This document shows, piece by piece, positions 1 through 11,446 of a stretch of DNA of 64,000 nt. Position 1 is the stretch's first letter. Each line of letters opens with the position of its first letter. The DNA is from Myoxocephalus aenaeus (Eukaryota; Chordata; Actinopteri; Perciformes; Cottidae). The notes beneath the pieces are model-generated. The model saw only the letters and a list, made by a program, of their open reading frames with translations, was not told where the DNA came from and did no database searches. The stretch covers positions 1,973,501 to 2,037,500 of the forward strand of contig JBAMJR010000100.1 in NCBI GenBank assembly GCA_038501785.1, in the 5' to 3' direction. Made by a program: the position numbers and the translations under genes.

Positions 1-1557
1 GGACATAAAGGTTGAGGAGTAGACTGGACATAAAGGTTTAAGTCACGGAGTAGACTGGACATAAAGGTTGAGGAGTAGACTGGACATAAAGGTTGAGGAG
101 TAGACTGGACATAAAGGTTGAGGAGTAGACTGGACATAAAGGTTGAGGAGTAGACTGGACATAAAGGTTGAGGAGTAGACTGGACATAAAGGTTGAGGAG
201 TAGACTGGACATAAAGGTTGAGGAGTAGACTGGACATAACGGTTGAGGAGTAGACTGGACATAACGGTTGAGGAGTAGACTGGACATAAAGGTTTAAGTC
301 ACGGAGTAGACTGGACATAAAGGTTTAAGTCACGGAGTAGACTGGACAAAGGTTGAGGAGTAGACTGGACATAAAGGTTGAGGAGTAGACTGGAGATAAA
401 GGTTTAAGTCACGGAGTAGACTGGACATAACGGTTGAGGAGTAGACTGGAGATAAAGGTTTAAGTCACGGAGTAGACTGGACATAAAGGTTGAGGAGTAG
501 ACTGGACATAAAGGTTGAGGAGTAGACTGGACATAAAGGTTGAGGAGTAGACTGGACATAAAGGTTGAGGAGTAGACTGGACATAAAGGTTGAGGAGTAG
601 ACTGGACATAAAGGTTGAGGAGTAGACTGGACATAAAGGTTTAAGTCACGGAGTAGACTGGACATAACGGTTGAGGAGTAGACTGGACATAAAGGTTTAA
701 GTCACGGAGTAGACTGGACATAACGGTTGAGGAGTAGACTGGACATAACGGTTGAGGAGTAGACTGGACATAAAGGTTTAAGTCACGGAGTAGACTGGAC
801 ATAAAGGTTGAGGAGTAGACAGGACATAACGGTTGAGGAGTAGACTGGACATAACGGTTGAGGAGTAGACTGGACATAACGGTTGAGGAGTAGACTGGAC
901 ATAAAGGTTGAGGAGTAGACTGGACATAACGGTTGAGGAGTAGACTGGACATAACGGTTGAGGAGTAGACTGGACATAACGGTTGAGGAGTAGACTGGAC
1001 ATAACGGTTGAGGAGTAGACTGGACATAACGGTTTAAGTCACGGAGTAGACTGGACATAAAGGTTGAGGAGTAGACAGGACATAACGGTTGAGGAGTAGA
1101 CTGGACATAACGGTTGAGGAGTAGACTGGACATAAAGGTTGAGGAGTAGACTGGACATAAAGGTTGAGGAGTAGACTGGACATAACGGTTGAGGAGTAGA
1201 CTGGACATAACGGTTGAGGAGTAGACTGGACATAAAGGTTGAGGAGTAGACTGGACATAACGGTTGAGGAGTAGACTGGACATAACGGTTGAGGAGTAGA
1301 CTGGACATAACGGTTTAAGTCACGGAGTAGACGGGACATAAAGGTTTAAGTCACGGAGTAGACGGGACATAAAGGTTTAAGTCACGGAGTAGACTGGACA
1401 TAAAGGTTTAAGTCACGGAGTAGACTGGACATAAAGGTTTAAGTCACGGAGTAGACTGGACATAAAGGTTTAAGTCACGGAGTAGACTGGACATAAAGGT
1501 TTAAGTCACGGAGTAGACGGGACATAAAGGTTTAAGTCACGGAGTAGACGGGACATA
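1..1557. repeat. Minisatellite, 25-bp unit with a 31-bp variant, about 58 copies
   Basis: Tandem array beginning before the window. The short unit is 25 bp (GGACATAAAGGTT then GAGGAGTAGACT). The long unit is 31 bp and carries TTAAGTCAC in the middle. Variant positions are mostly AAAGG/AACGG and ACTGG/ACAGG/ACGGG. Long units dominate the right-hand end (about 1315-1557), short units the rest. On the minus strand no frame has a stop for long stretches, so long 'proteins' of a 25-residue period appear. They follow from a stop-free unit whose length is not a multiple of 3, and are not genes. The array lies inside a hAT element copy: the sequence straight after it (1557-1705) matches 2937-3095. 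Confidence 0.97.
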
Positions 1558-2175
1558 ACAAACACACGTTGGGTGTCGTCACCCCGAGATGGGACCCGGT
1601 CCATGAAAATAGTTTTACACGTAACCGGTTCGTGCCGTAATAAAGGTTTGGGACCGCTGGACTAGAGGATGTAGGCAAATGCATAATATTGTGATTCGCC
1701 AAACCTGTAGCGGCTGTAGCTCAGGGGGATGAGTGGTCGTCCCGCAACCACAAGGTAGCCGGTTCGATCCCCAGTCCCCCCATAGCTCACATGTCAAAGT
1801 GTCCCTGAGCAAGACACTGAACCCTTAACTGCTCCCCGGGCGCCTCACAGGGCAGCCCACTGCTCCCTATCCAGGGATGGGTCACATGCAGAGAAGAATT
1901 TCCCCAAGGGGATTAATAAAAAGTGCATGTTTCTGTTTTTTGTTTTTTTTCTTGCGTGGAGTCTGTGTTCCACCACTGTCCCGGATGCTATTTTTTTTTC
2001 TAAAGATAGATTTCATTTTGTAGCGAGTAACGAAGGTTTCAGGGGAAATGTATCGGAGTAAAAGTATCAGTTTTCTTTGGAAAATGTAGTGAAGTAAAAG
2101 TCAACAGAAATATAAACAGTAAAGTACAGATATCCCCCAAAAAACGACTTAAGTACATAATACTATACACCACTG
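1558..2175 (-). mobile_element. hAT-type DNA transposon, copy A (terminal part, interrupted by a SINE)
   Basis: Matches the 41081-42351 element in inverted orientation. It ends in TACTATACACCACTG at 2161-2175, the same terminal sequence as copy B (3341-3355) and the reverse complement of the start of the complete element. It is interrupted by a SINE at about 1707-1949. The minisatellite at 1-1557 lies within the same element, so the full copy extends beyond the left edge of the window. No transposase reading frame is visible, so this is a non-autonomous copy. Confidence 0.85.
1707..1915 (+). mobile_element. tRNA-derived SINE
   Basis: The head has a pol III box A-like sequence (TGTAGCTCAGGGGGATGAG) and a box B (GGTTCGATCCCC) about 35 bp downstream, as in a tRNA. 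The body has the fish SINE block GTCCCTGAGCAAGACACTG, and the tail is AT-rich. Relative to copy B (3095-3110), the insertion splits the hAT sequence between AAACCTG and the GTGGAGTCTG segment, so the SINE landed inside the hAT element. It lacks an acceptor-stem partner and carries a long non-tRNA body, so it is not a tRNA gene. Confidence 0.8.
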
Positions 2176-2292
2176 AGTACGTGCAACAACAATAACTGCA
2201 AAGATTGGCCACAAGATTATCTTCTCCCACGGAGGTGTGCACGCTCCATTGTGGTGGCTGGTTTCTGACCCAGAAGTGGATTAACCTTCTAT

Positions 2293-2320
2293 TATTTATT
2301 TATTTATTTATTTATTTATT
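2293..2320. repeat. (ATTT)n microsatellite
   Basis: About seven perfect TTTA tetramers between the two hAT copies. Confidence 0.9.
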
Positions 2321-2480
2321 GACCTGACCTCTTTTTAAAGATCTCGCAAAAACCTCTGCGGGAACTCCCGCATGTACTTTTTCTTTCTTTCTTTCTCCCC
2401 CATGTCCCTTCAACGGCTCTGTAGTATTGAGTGTGATTTATTTTTTTAACAAAAAGAAAAAGAAATCGAAATAAATCATT

Positions 2481-3355
2481 GTACCTAAGTATAATTTTGC
2501 ATCTACTATGAACTTATCATCATAATTCTCCAAAAAGCAATATGACACTATGAAGGAGTTGTAACAGTGTGGTTATAAGTATGCTCATTCCGCCCGGAAC
2601 AGAAAGAATTAATGAAAAATGTAAGTTAAATTAAAAAAATCAAGTCCGGAAAAATGTTTTATTGTGAAAAATGACCAGATACATCCGTCTGTGGTAACCT
2701 CAGACTGAACCTCTTGACACATGTCAAGATGTTACGTTACCCTAAAAATGAAACTTAAATCTGTTTCAACTCTGCCGGTGTTCTGGATTAAAACCAAGGC
2801 AGAGTATCCTGAGATCGCCAAAAAAGCATGAAAACCTGCTTCCATTCCAACATCCTCTTTGTGCAGCGCGTTATAAGTTAAGCAGTAGACTGGACTAAAG
2901 GTTTAGTTAGGAGTAGAGTCAGTAGACTGGACATAACGAACACACGTCAGGTGTCGTTGTCTCCCGTCTCTCCGAGGTCGGACCCGGTCTGTGAAAATAT
3001 TGTCTTCACGTAACCGGTCCGTGACGCATAAAGGTTTGGGAGCGCTGGACTAGAGGATGTAGAGGGAAAATGCAAAACATTGTGATTCACAAAACCTGCT
3101 TGGTGGAGTCTGTTCCACCACAGTCCCGGGTGTGTTTTTTTCTTTTTCTTTCTAGAGATAGATTTGATTTTGTAGCGAGTAACGAAGGTTTCAGGGGAAA
3201 TGTATCGGAGTAAAAGTATCAGTTTTCTTTGCAAAATGTAGTGAAGTAAAAGTAAAAGTAAACAGAAATATAAATAGTAAAGTAGAGTACAGATATCCAA
3301 AAAAACTACTTAAGTACAGTAACGAAGTATTTCTACTTCGTTACTATACACCACT
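2481..3355 (-). mobile_element. hAT-type DNA transposon, copy B (partial)
   Basis: Reads as the reverse complement of about 41081-41985 of the complete element, diverged by scattered substitutions. It ends with the terminal inverted repeat ACTATACACCACTG. It lacks the roughly 370 bp at the other end of the complete copy. At 2881-2935 it has one and a half copies of an AGTAGACTGGACTAAAGG-type unit, the sequence expanded into the minisatellite at 1-1557. Confidence 0.88.
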
Positions 3356-4814
3356 GGTCGCATGTAAGATTTTACATTTCACTTTGAAAGAACCGCTGCA
3401 CAGCAGCAGCACCAAGCAGCCGGCGCCACTTTTAAAAACACTGAACCCTTATAAAGGGAAGCTCGGTCATCGGAAGAGTTAAAGACGATGTAATGACGAC
3501 TGTAAAATCAGCGATGGTACTATGATACTTGTGTTTAATTGTTTTAGTCCATATTGTCACATCTAAAATAGTGTGACAACGTATACACCAAGTCCCAGTG
3601 TTTCCTTTAGTCTGACACCCCATCAGTGGGTTTAAATGTGTAAAATACACAAACGTTAGGAACTATTATAAATGTAAATTGCCTGCCACCTGCTGCTGAA
3701 AATGAACAGTGCATCTTCTAATTTAATTTAACGCCACGATTTCTTATCCTCACTAACAGTGGCGGCCGGCCAATAAAGGGCAACAGGGCTTGGCCCCACC
3801 CACCTTGAGCCACCCAAAAAAAGAAATATATATATATAATAATAATAAAATTATTAATTATTAAAAAAATATAATAATATTATTAAAGTATACACTGTCA
3901 ATATTTGTGTTTTTGAGCTATGGAATATACCCAGTAATATTTGTAAAATAGGATATCTGTGCCAAATATCTGCTTTTCCTGCTTGTACCCTCTGCTCATG
4001 CACGTCCTCTCTGCTCCAGTGCACGTCTCTAATGCTCGTGCACGTCGTGGGGCTCGATCGATTCTGCCCAAGGAAGACGGGTCTAATACGCAGTTTAGCC
4101 AATCACTGATTAAAGAAATGAATGAATGACATACAATTGATCCAATCAGCGCCCTACAAACAACTTCCTGGAGGGCTATTCTCATCAAGCCCAAGAGATG
4201 CACATGAGAGCGGAGCAGGAGCGCTGCTTTTCAAAGAAAACCAAACACTAACTCTGTATAATCTCTCCTCCAACAGCTTTTTGAGAGAAGACCTTTGGCT
4301 GAGAAACTACAGGTAAAACACCTGGTCCCAGATCGACCGGACCGGTCGTTCCACCAGTCCGAAAAGAAATGCAGATTTCGGTGCTTCCTTTCTGTGCCTG
4401 AGCCGATTTAAATACTTCTTTTACACCACTCTGTAATGTTGCACAATACTAAAAAGGTAGCGTGGTACCCATACGTTAAAAACGATATGATTTTGCATAT
4501 TTTTAGTATCGATACTTTATTAAAATAGCGTGGATCAGAGCGCACTCCCTCTCTCTCTCTCTTACAGGGACGGGCTCAAGGGGGCGGGGCTGCAGCGCTC
4601 GCAGCAGCAGTGCTCGCTCACAGAGTGATCGCTGGGGAGACATGCACAAGCTTTTGCCGTGCCGACCGTCTTCGGCTTGTTGGTACAAAGCTCTCCCAGT
4701 TGATATATGATGACGTGTAGTCCAGTAAAGCAGCAGTTAGTAGAATCCAACAGTTTCTGAGTGTAGTTCTGTTGCACACGGTCCCAATCAGGCCACCTGA
4801 TGCTTGTGTCTGTT

Positions 4815-4866
<52 letters not shown>

Positions 4867-4884
4867 ATATATGTATATATATAT
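3356..4884. other. Gene-free interval with AT-rich and simple sequence
   Basis: No exon with acceptable splice sites or recognisable protein was found. An AT-rich run covers 3825-3900 and a (TA)n tract 4816-4880. The region 4030-4320 has more balanced composition but no convincing coding frame. In other vertebrates il2 lies on this side of il21. No il2 exon could be recognised here. Confidence 0.6.
4816..4880. repeat. (TA)n microsatellite
   Basis: Near-perfect TA dinucleotides with a GTGTG interruption, directly abutting the 3' end of the L2 LINE. Confidence 0.92.
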
Positions 4885-6238
4885 TACATTACATGTCATT
4901 TAGCTGACGCTTTTATCCAAAGCGACTTACAATAGTGCATTCAATCATGAGTACAAACTCAGAACAACAAGAATCACTAAAGTACAGTTTCTTCAATAGA
5001 GTTAAATTACAAAAATTACAGAAAATTACAAAAGTGCTATCAATAAGAGACATCAAAGTGCTACTAGAGTGCTAGTACAGTGCTACCTTCCTTATTCAAG
5101 GTGTAGTCGAAAGAGATGCGTTTTTAGTTTTCGACGGAAGATGTAGAGACTTTCTGCTGTCCTGATGTCAATGGGGAGCTCATTCCACCATTGAGGAGCC
5201 GGGACAGCAAACAGTCGTGACTTTGTTGAGTGTTTAGCTCGTAGTGACGGAGCTACAAGTCGATTAGCAGAAGCCGAGCAGAGTGCCCGAGCTGGGGTGT
5301 ACGGTGTTACCATGTCCTGAATATAGATAGGACCCGATCTGTTCGTGGCACGGTACGCAAGTACCAATGTTTTGAAGCGGATGCGGGCGGCCAGCGGTAG
5401 CCAGTGGAGTGTGCGGAGGAGGGGGGTAGTGTGGGTGAATTTCGGGAGGTTGAAGACCAGTCTAGCTGCTGCATTCTGGATGAGCTGTAAAGGTCGAATG
5501 GCGTTAGCGGGTAGACCTGCCAGGAGGGAGTTACAGTAGTCAAGTCGCGAGATGATCAGAGCCTGGACCAGAACCTGTGTCGCCTTCTGGGTGAGAAGGG
5601 GACGTATCCTCCTGATGTTGTACAGCATGTACCTACAGGAACGCGTTGTTGCGGTAATGTCGGCAGTCAGGGAGAGTTGACTGTCAAGTGTCACACCGAG
5701 GTTCCTGGCAGTCGGGGTCGGGGTCAACACTGAGTTGTTGAAGGTAATAGTCAGGTCGTGGGTGGGAGAGCCCTTTCCTGGAAGGAAAAGTAGTTCCGTC
5801 TTGTCAGGGTTGATTTTCAGGTGGTGCGCGGACATCCACTGAGAGATGTCAGTCAGACAGGCAGAGATCCGTGCCGCTACCTGTGTTTCTGACTGGGGAA
5901 ACGAGAGGATCAGTTGGGTGTCATCAGCGTAGCTATGGTAGGAAAAGCCATGGGCGCGAATGACAGAGCCGAGAGAGTTGGTATACAGAGAAAAGAGAAG
6001 AGGACCCAGGACGGAGCCTTGAGGGACCCCAGTAGTGAGAGGACAAGGCTCAGACACATATCCTCTCCAGGTTACCCGGTAGGTGCGGTCCTTGAGGTAG
6101 GATGAGAAGAGGGAGAGCACAGTGCCTGAGATACCCAGGTCCTGGAGGGAAGAAATGAGGATCAGGTGATTCACTGTGTCAAAGGCGGCAGAAAGGTCTA
6201 GAAGGATAAGGACAGAGGAGAGAGAGGCTGCTCTAGCG
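4885..6238 (-). mobile_element. 5'-truncated L2-type non-LTR retrotransposon (reverse transcriptase C-terminal part)
   Basis: The minus strand encodes a continuous reverse transcriptase C-terminal region from about 6238 down to 5092. Motif A (LDLSAAFDTVNH) is at the upper edge, followed by GVPQGSVLGPLLF, the catalytic YADDTQ motif, and the L2/CR1-type tail (SRLDYCNSLL, LQLIQNAAAR, LHWLPLAARIRFK). The 3' UTR (5091-4885) ends with the widespread fish LINE/SINE tail reading AGCTGACGCTTTTATCC on the plus strand and a short ATTACATT-type terminus. Endonuclease and the N-terminal RT are missing. The frame is intact for about 380 codons, so the insertion is fairly young, but it cannot be autonomous. 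Confidence 0.92.
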
Positions 6239-6239
6239 G

Positions 6240-6292
6240 TATGTGTATATATATGTATATATATGTATATGTGTATATATATATGTGTGTTT
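6240..6292. repeat. (TA)/(GTATAT)n low-complexity tract
   Basis: AT/GT alternating tract next to the truncated 5' end of the LINE. It mirrors the TA tract on its other side. Confidence 0.8.
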
Positions 6293-6910
6293 ATAGTTTG
6301 AAGTTAAAAAGTTTGAAGCTGTAGTTTGAAGTCAAGTGTTTTGTATTTATTTATTTATATTTAAAGTATACTTTAAATAGTTAATATATTGTTCAATTTG
6401 AAGAAAAAAATCTGCCTTTGCAATAAAAAAAGTATCGTTTTAGCACCGGTATCAGGAAAAACCCAAACGATGCCCATCCCTAATTATATTATACTGAATT
6501 GTATTAATAAGATGTCCTTATTATGTCAAAGTGTTGGAATAAATGAAAAAAATTGCCGCCACTGCTCACTAATGTCTCCAAGACATTTCCTTTTTTCCCG
6601 ACTGCGTTTCACAGAGTTTAAGAACTTTAAGTTGTTGACGTACTACAAATAAACCAGGCGACCAAAGAAACCTCTTTTGTAATCTCTTTAATATTTTAAT
6701 GAAAACAATCCTGTACTAAGGCAAGTCACACATAGCAGAAATGTATTTAAATACTTTATATTCTTTGAGAACTACAACATATAAATCAACTTTCACTTTC
6801 AGTGAAAATGAGTGTGGGGGGGGGGGACAAATGAAAACTGCCAAGTCCACTAGGGGGCGGCAAAGCAGCTTTTCTGAGAATACAATCTTCATAGCTTTAA
6901 CACCACAATC

Positions 6911-6936
6911 TAAATAAATAATAAATAATAAATAAG
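6911..6936 (-). promoter_or_regulatory. AU-rich element in the presumed il21 3' UTR
   Basis: On the minus strand, about 90 nt after the il21 stop codon, the sequence reads as a run of overlapping ATTTA pentamers (TTATTTATTATTTATT). Clustered AUUUA pentamers in a 3' UTR are the classical cytokine mRNA instability signal (bound by TTP/ZFP36 proteins). The role is inferred from position and sequence, because the mRNA end was not determined. Confidence 0.55.
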
Positions 6937-7023
6937 TTAAATATTTAGAAAATATATTTTCGGCATAGTGTCTTCTTTACAGTCGATCCTTGGTCACATG
7001 AAGATCTTCACCTCTTCTCAGTT

Positions 7024-9799
7024 TTAGCTCAGTCTGCTTAAGCCCTAAAAAGAAGAAAAAAAATCACATCAGTCATATATTCACATCTTTACAACATTAA
7101 AGACATCCAGCCTCCTTTATGCTAAAACAAAATGTGTGAGATGAATAAAAAATAAAAAAGGGCTCACCTTTTGAACAAGAGACTCTAGTCTGTTGAAGAA
7201 TTCCCTCGCATTTTCCTTCGGATGTGAGGTGCAGTTTTGGCAGGTTGCCTAAAGGGAAACGAGCAGTTAATAACTTACTTATGACCACCTGCGAGTGCAA
7301 CGCATTCAGTTTTTATATCAATGAAATATCCAGTAAATACAGAAATAACAGAAGGAAAGCTTCTCTTACCTGATCATCTCCTGAATTGGTAGAACTGCAA
7401 AGACCTCGCTTCTGAAATGGATCAAAGTAAGTCATTAGTTTTTTTTTTGCTGTAACACAAACGTGACCATTAAGGCTTTCGGATGAATGCATTATTGTTT
7501 ATTACGTTCTCCCCCACGGCCGCCCATTTACTCACAGTGATCGAATTCTTGAGGCTTCTGTGAAGTTTGCCTTGCAGGTTCTCCTGGAAGCATCGCAGCG
7601 CTGACAGGCAGCAGCCGTCCTGTTTCATGGAGAGAAAGGGAAAAAGTCCGTGAATAAAACGTCAATGTTCTCGGAGCGATCCGGCCTCTTAAAAACCATA
7701 AAGCAGTTGCAAACATTGCAAACACTTGTGCCATAAGAAGTGATCATGGACCGTGAATGTCACTGTAATTTAATCCAATGTTGCTGTTAATCGATTTAAA
7801 TCAATGGCAACATTGTTGCTGTTTGTTGAATTGGTTTCTGAAAGTTATTTTAAAGAAAACTGGAACAGTTTAACCACCACAAAAAAAAGGCTCAACTTTT
7901 AAGAATTGTATTCTACGTGTTGATCTATTTATTGTCAACATGTATATCTAGTTCACCAACAATATTACATTTGTTAGTTTTAGAATATTTTTTTGTATTG
8001 CTCTACAATTCCACATGTATTCATTTGAGGGAGAGAAAAAAAATCCTCCCATCACTGGCATCAAAACATTTCCAAGAAAGCTTTTGTTTCTGGTTTCATG
8101 TCATGACTTCATCGTTGCTCTTGACTTTCCAATCAGACGCATAGCTCTCTTACTTCACCTGAAACCTTTTGAACATACAGTTTCCACTATTTTAAAGAAA
8201 AGTTTCTGTTCCCAAAAGTGCTCAGGTCGTTTTTTGTTTCTCAGTGTCGATGATGTGACGCATTATTTCCAAGTGATTGTTGCTGCGACTGCAGTGTGTG
8301 ACTATTGGTTCAAATCCTAGTTTTAGACGACGCCGTCTGTAGAGAAACTTCCATCCACACTGCTGTTTATGTCTAAATTCAGCTATTTTACAGTCACAGC
8401 ATCTGGTGCAAGCTTTTGCTCGGTTGTGTGGTAATAAGCTTTTTGTTGTGCAACAATGGTGGCTTCACAACCACTCGAGCATCCTTATCCTCTGTGGTTT
8501 GAGATGAGCCTTAATTTGCCAGTTAGACAAAAGGTTGAGTCAAATCTTTTTTCCTTTTTTCTCTCTCTAGCGCGCCAGCGAACGTTTCGAGTCGGTGAGG
8601 AAGTGTCATGGTTTTGTTTGCTTGATTACTCATCACATTTCACTTGGAAAGGAAGCTGTGAGAAAATACGCTGTGCAAGCTCTCGACTTGACTCACTGAC
8701 GAGAAAGAGAACCGATCTGAGTTTACGAGTAACAGTTGATCTCAATTTACATCACTTTTAGTTTTATGTGGGGTTGCTTAACATTGCAACATGTAGGGTT
8801 TGCTTTCTACAAGGTCTAATTATAGTACACATGCATGTCCTGTAAAGCAATTCATCTAAATATAATTGTAAAATAAAAGAATTGTGACTAATATTTTAAA
8901 TTAATCTGACAGACTGCAGTTTTTCCACTCGTACCAGTAATTGTTTAATTAAAATATAAATAGTGGCATGCTTGTGGATATTAGTTTGTTCCCTATAACA
9001 CTGTTTAAAATTAAATTAATTTCCAATGTAACATTTCTTTTGGTGGATTTCATGTTTTCTCTATCAAATACAATAATATAAATAAAAAATAAATGCTCGT
9101 ATTTCAATTTACTTTTCAAACGATGACCGATTATAATTGTTTGCTTTGTTACATCTTAATTATCTGTAACTGCATGGAAAGCCTTGGTTAATCTAGAATG
9201 TATTGCATTTTAAATGTATTGTTTCAAGATCAACTCTCATACTAAGCAAAGAAATATGAATATATATAAAAAAAAAAAATGAATTTGTAAAGCTACATGT
9301 TAAACCCTATTTATTTATCTTTTTTCTTTTCTTTTACAGCTGATTATATTGGCTTACAACCCAAGACATTTTGTCATTTCACACACATACCTCCTACATG
9401 ACAATTAGCAGCTGCCGTAGGTGGGAGAATATCAACAATGACTAAGCAACCGCACATATTAATATTAGTGTCGGCGACCACGCTGTCAACAATCCGTTCA
9501 ATACAAATCAGACTTTGCTTACCTCGACACTCAGCGGCGGCGTGCTCAGCATCTTCTCACCATCGTGCTGCGAGAAACAAACCGAGAACGTTGTACTTTA
9601 ACGACGAGAACGAGGACCCGACAAATTAAAAAAGAAGAAAGTCAAATGTAGAAGCACCTACCTGCAGGCTTTGTCTCGCAGTGGTCAGCTGCCTCAGGAC
9701 TTCTTCTAGTTTTCTCCGTAATGTTATGTTATTGGGACGTGACGTGCTGGCCAGAGAGCCGCAGCAGACTGCAAACAGGCAGAAAACAACCAACTTCAT
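7024..9799 (-). CDS. il21: Interleukin-21, six coding exons, 136 aa
   Basis: Secreted four-helix-bundle cytokine of the common gamma-chain family, acting on T, B and NK-type cells. Exons on the minus strand: 9799-9662, 9567-9523, 7619-7536, 7411-7370, 7248-7168, 7044-7024. All junctions are GT-AG and phase 0. The start gives a signal peptide (MKLVVFCLFAVCC, residues 1 to about 17). Exon 3 has the IL-21 signature CCLSALRCFQ (residues 64-73). Exon 5 has TCQNC followed by EFFNRLESLVQK, matching the C-terminal CxxC and last helix of vertebrate IL-21. N-glycosylation sequons are N24 and N108. IL-2 was considered, but the exon-5 pattern and the position beside cetn4/bbs12 fit IL-21. Intron 2 (1.9 kb) is the longest. 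Confidence 0.9.
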
Positions 9800-9881
9800 A
9801 TTCTCGGCGTGAGCAGCAGATCAGCAAAGGAGGCTTTTCGAAAGATTCACCGGAGATGCAGACAAACCGTCGCCTTACCTT

Positions 9882-9888
9882 CTTTATA
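9882..9888 (-). promoter_or_regulatory. TATA box of il21
   Basis: TATAAAG on the minus strand, 83 nt upstream of the il21 ATG. A start site about 25-30 nt downstream would leave a 5' UTR of about 55 nt. Further upstream (9905-9970) lie several GGAAA/TTTCC cores, including AGGAAAACC, compatible with NFAT binding expected for an activation-induced cytokine. The NFAT reading is an inference from short motifs. Confidence 0.6.
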
Positions 9889-10662
9889 CTCATCCCTGAG
9901 GACACAGGAAAACCACCTGGAAAGCTGCAGAAACTGGCGTGTGTGAGTAATGAAACTTTCTTTTCCACTGGCAGCCGCCGCGACGCGATGCGAGAGTGGC
10001 GTCACGTTCACGCGTGAACGTAAAAAAAAAAAAAAAAAAAAAAAAACGGAACGGCACTTCCCATTTTCATTTTGAATCAGTGGAGACGCCGCGGCCGACA
10101 GCGTGTCATAGCTTGGGTTTCGTAGGTGTGGTGTTGACAACCTGAATGCACACACACACACACACACACACATAGAGAGCATGCTGCAACAACAGGAAAC
10201 CCCTGTTTGTAAGTGTTCACAAAAGGAGAAGTGAGGAGTCCATCGCTCCACAACGGCCGAGATGACTCGAGTCACATTCATGAATATGACCTTTTTTAAA
10301 ACGGGCTTTCAGGCAGCCGCCCGTCTTTCATCTCGCCGTTACTCGTCCGTGTGACGCCCTTCGTGTTTGACTCTGATAAAGTGCACGAGAGAGGGATAAG
10401 AAGTCGTTTCACTGCACTTGGTCCTGAGATTGCAAATCTCTTTTTAAAACCTGTGGCACTAATAAAGCCACGGCTACAACGTGTGCGTCGTTCCTCATCT
10501 GCTTCATTCATGACAGTGGATTTAGTTATTTAATAGAGAAGCAGTGAATCCATCACTGAAATGCGACCTGTAAAGAGCCTCTTTCCTCATTTTTTTATTT
10601 TTTTTATTCGTATACATTCGTCATATTAAATATTTTACATAGATGAAATTTGGATTCTGCCA

Positions 10663-10692
10663 ATAACCTTAGGATGGGTATCCTAAGGTTAT
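10663..10692. repeat. Perfect short inverted repeat (13-bp stem, 4-nt loop)
   Basis: ATAACCTTAGGAT (10663-10675), loop GGGT, then the exact complement ATCCTAAGGTTAT (10680-10692). Confidence 0.9.
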
Positions 10693-11446
10693 CTTTTTAA
10701 AAGAAAGACGCTCAAAATATAAGCAGGCATCCATACAGGCATCTATATAAATGTTTATTCTTTTAATCAAACTATTGTCTCATTCCTTTGTGTCATTTAA
10801 GGTTTACTGTATGCTTTGAATTGTCATTGTTAGTTTAAACTACTTTTTCATGTATACACAGATTTCACAATGTTTGGTCGTGGAAATTTGGTTTAAAGTC
10901 ATGGAAATCCATTGGTCAAGGTTTTACTGGTGCAGTGTGGACGACAGGAAGCAGTTGACCCGTCCTGTCATATTTTTAATTTGTACCCTTTATGCCCCCT
11001 CTTCTTCCTATAAATCATCACTGCACTTTATTGGGCTGAATAACTTTACTCCAGCAGTCTAAGAGAGAACATCAGTGTTCCAGACTCTTTTTTTTTTTTT
11101 ACTGACTTTGATGTGAGTTTGTTTGCATTCAGAAACACAAAGTCAAAGTGTCAACTCTCACCGACTCCCATTTAGAAGGAAATTCCCCCCAAAAACAAAC
11201 GTGGTTAGCGCAGAGCTTTGCCTCTTGAAGTTCAGCCACTTTGATGTGCAGCTGACAAAAAGACCTTTTCATGAAAGCAGAGGCTGGCAGCATGATGATG
11301 CGTTCAGGGTGGTCCGTTGGTCTCGTTCTCAGGAACGCTTTGAGCGAATGCACAAAACGTCCACCTGGGCTCGAGTATGAACTGGTTAGAATTTGGTAAC
11401 CAAAGGTCACTGTGGCCTCACAAAACACGTTTTTGGGCAATAAGTC

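Noticed and set aside
1..1400. Long minus-strand reading frames with a 25-residue period (MSSLLLNLYVQSTPQPLCPVY type)
   Set aside because: They arise because a stop-free 25-bp unit is read in all frames of a tandem repeat. There is no unique sequence, splice signal or start context.
1707..1790. tRNA gene
   Set aside because: Box A and box B are present, but the cloverleaf is degenerate and the sequence continues into a SINE body and AT-rich tail.
7917..8761. Plus-strand open frames inside il21 intron 2
   Set aside because: About 75-101 codons, no domain, and antisense to a well-supported intron. Treated as chance.
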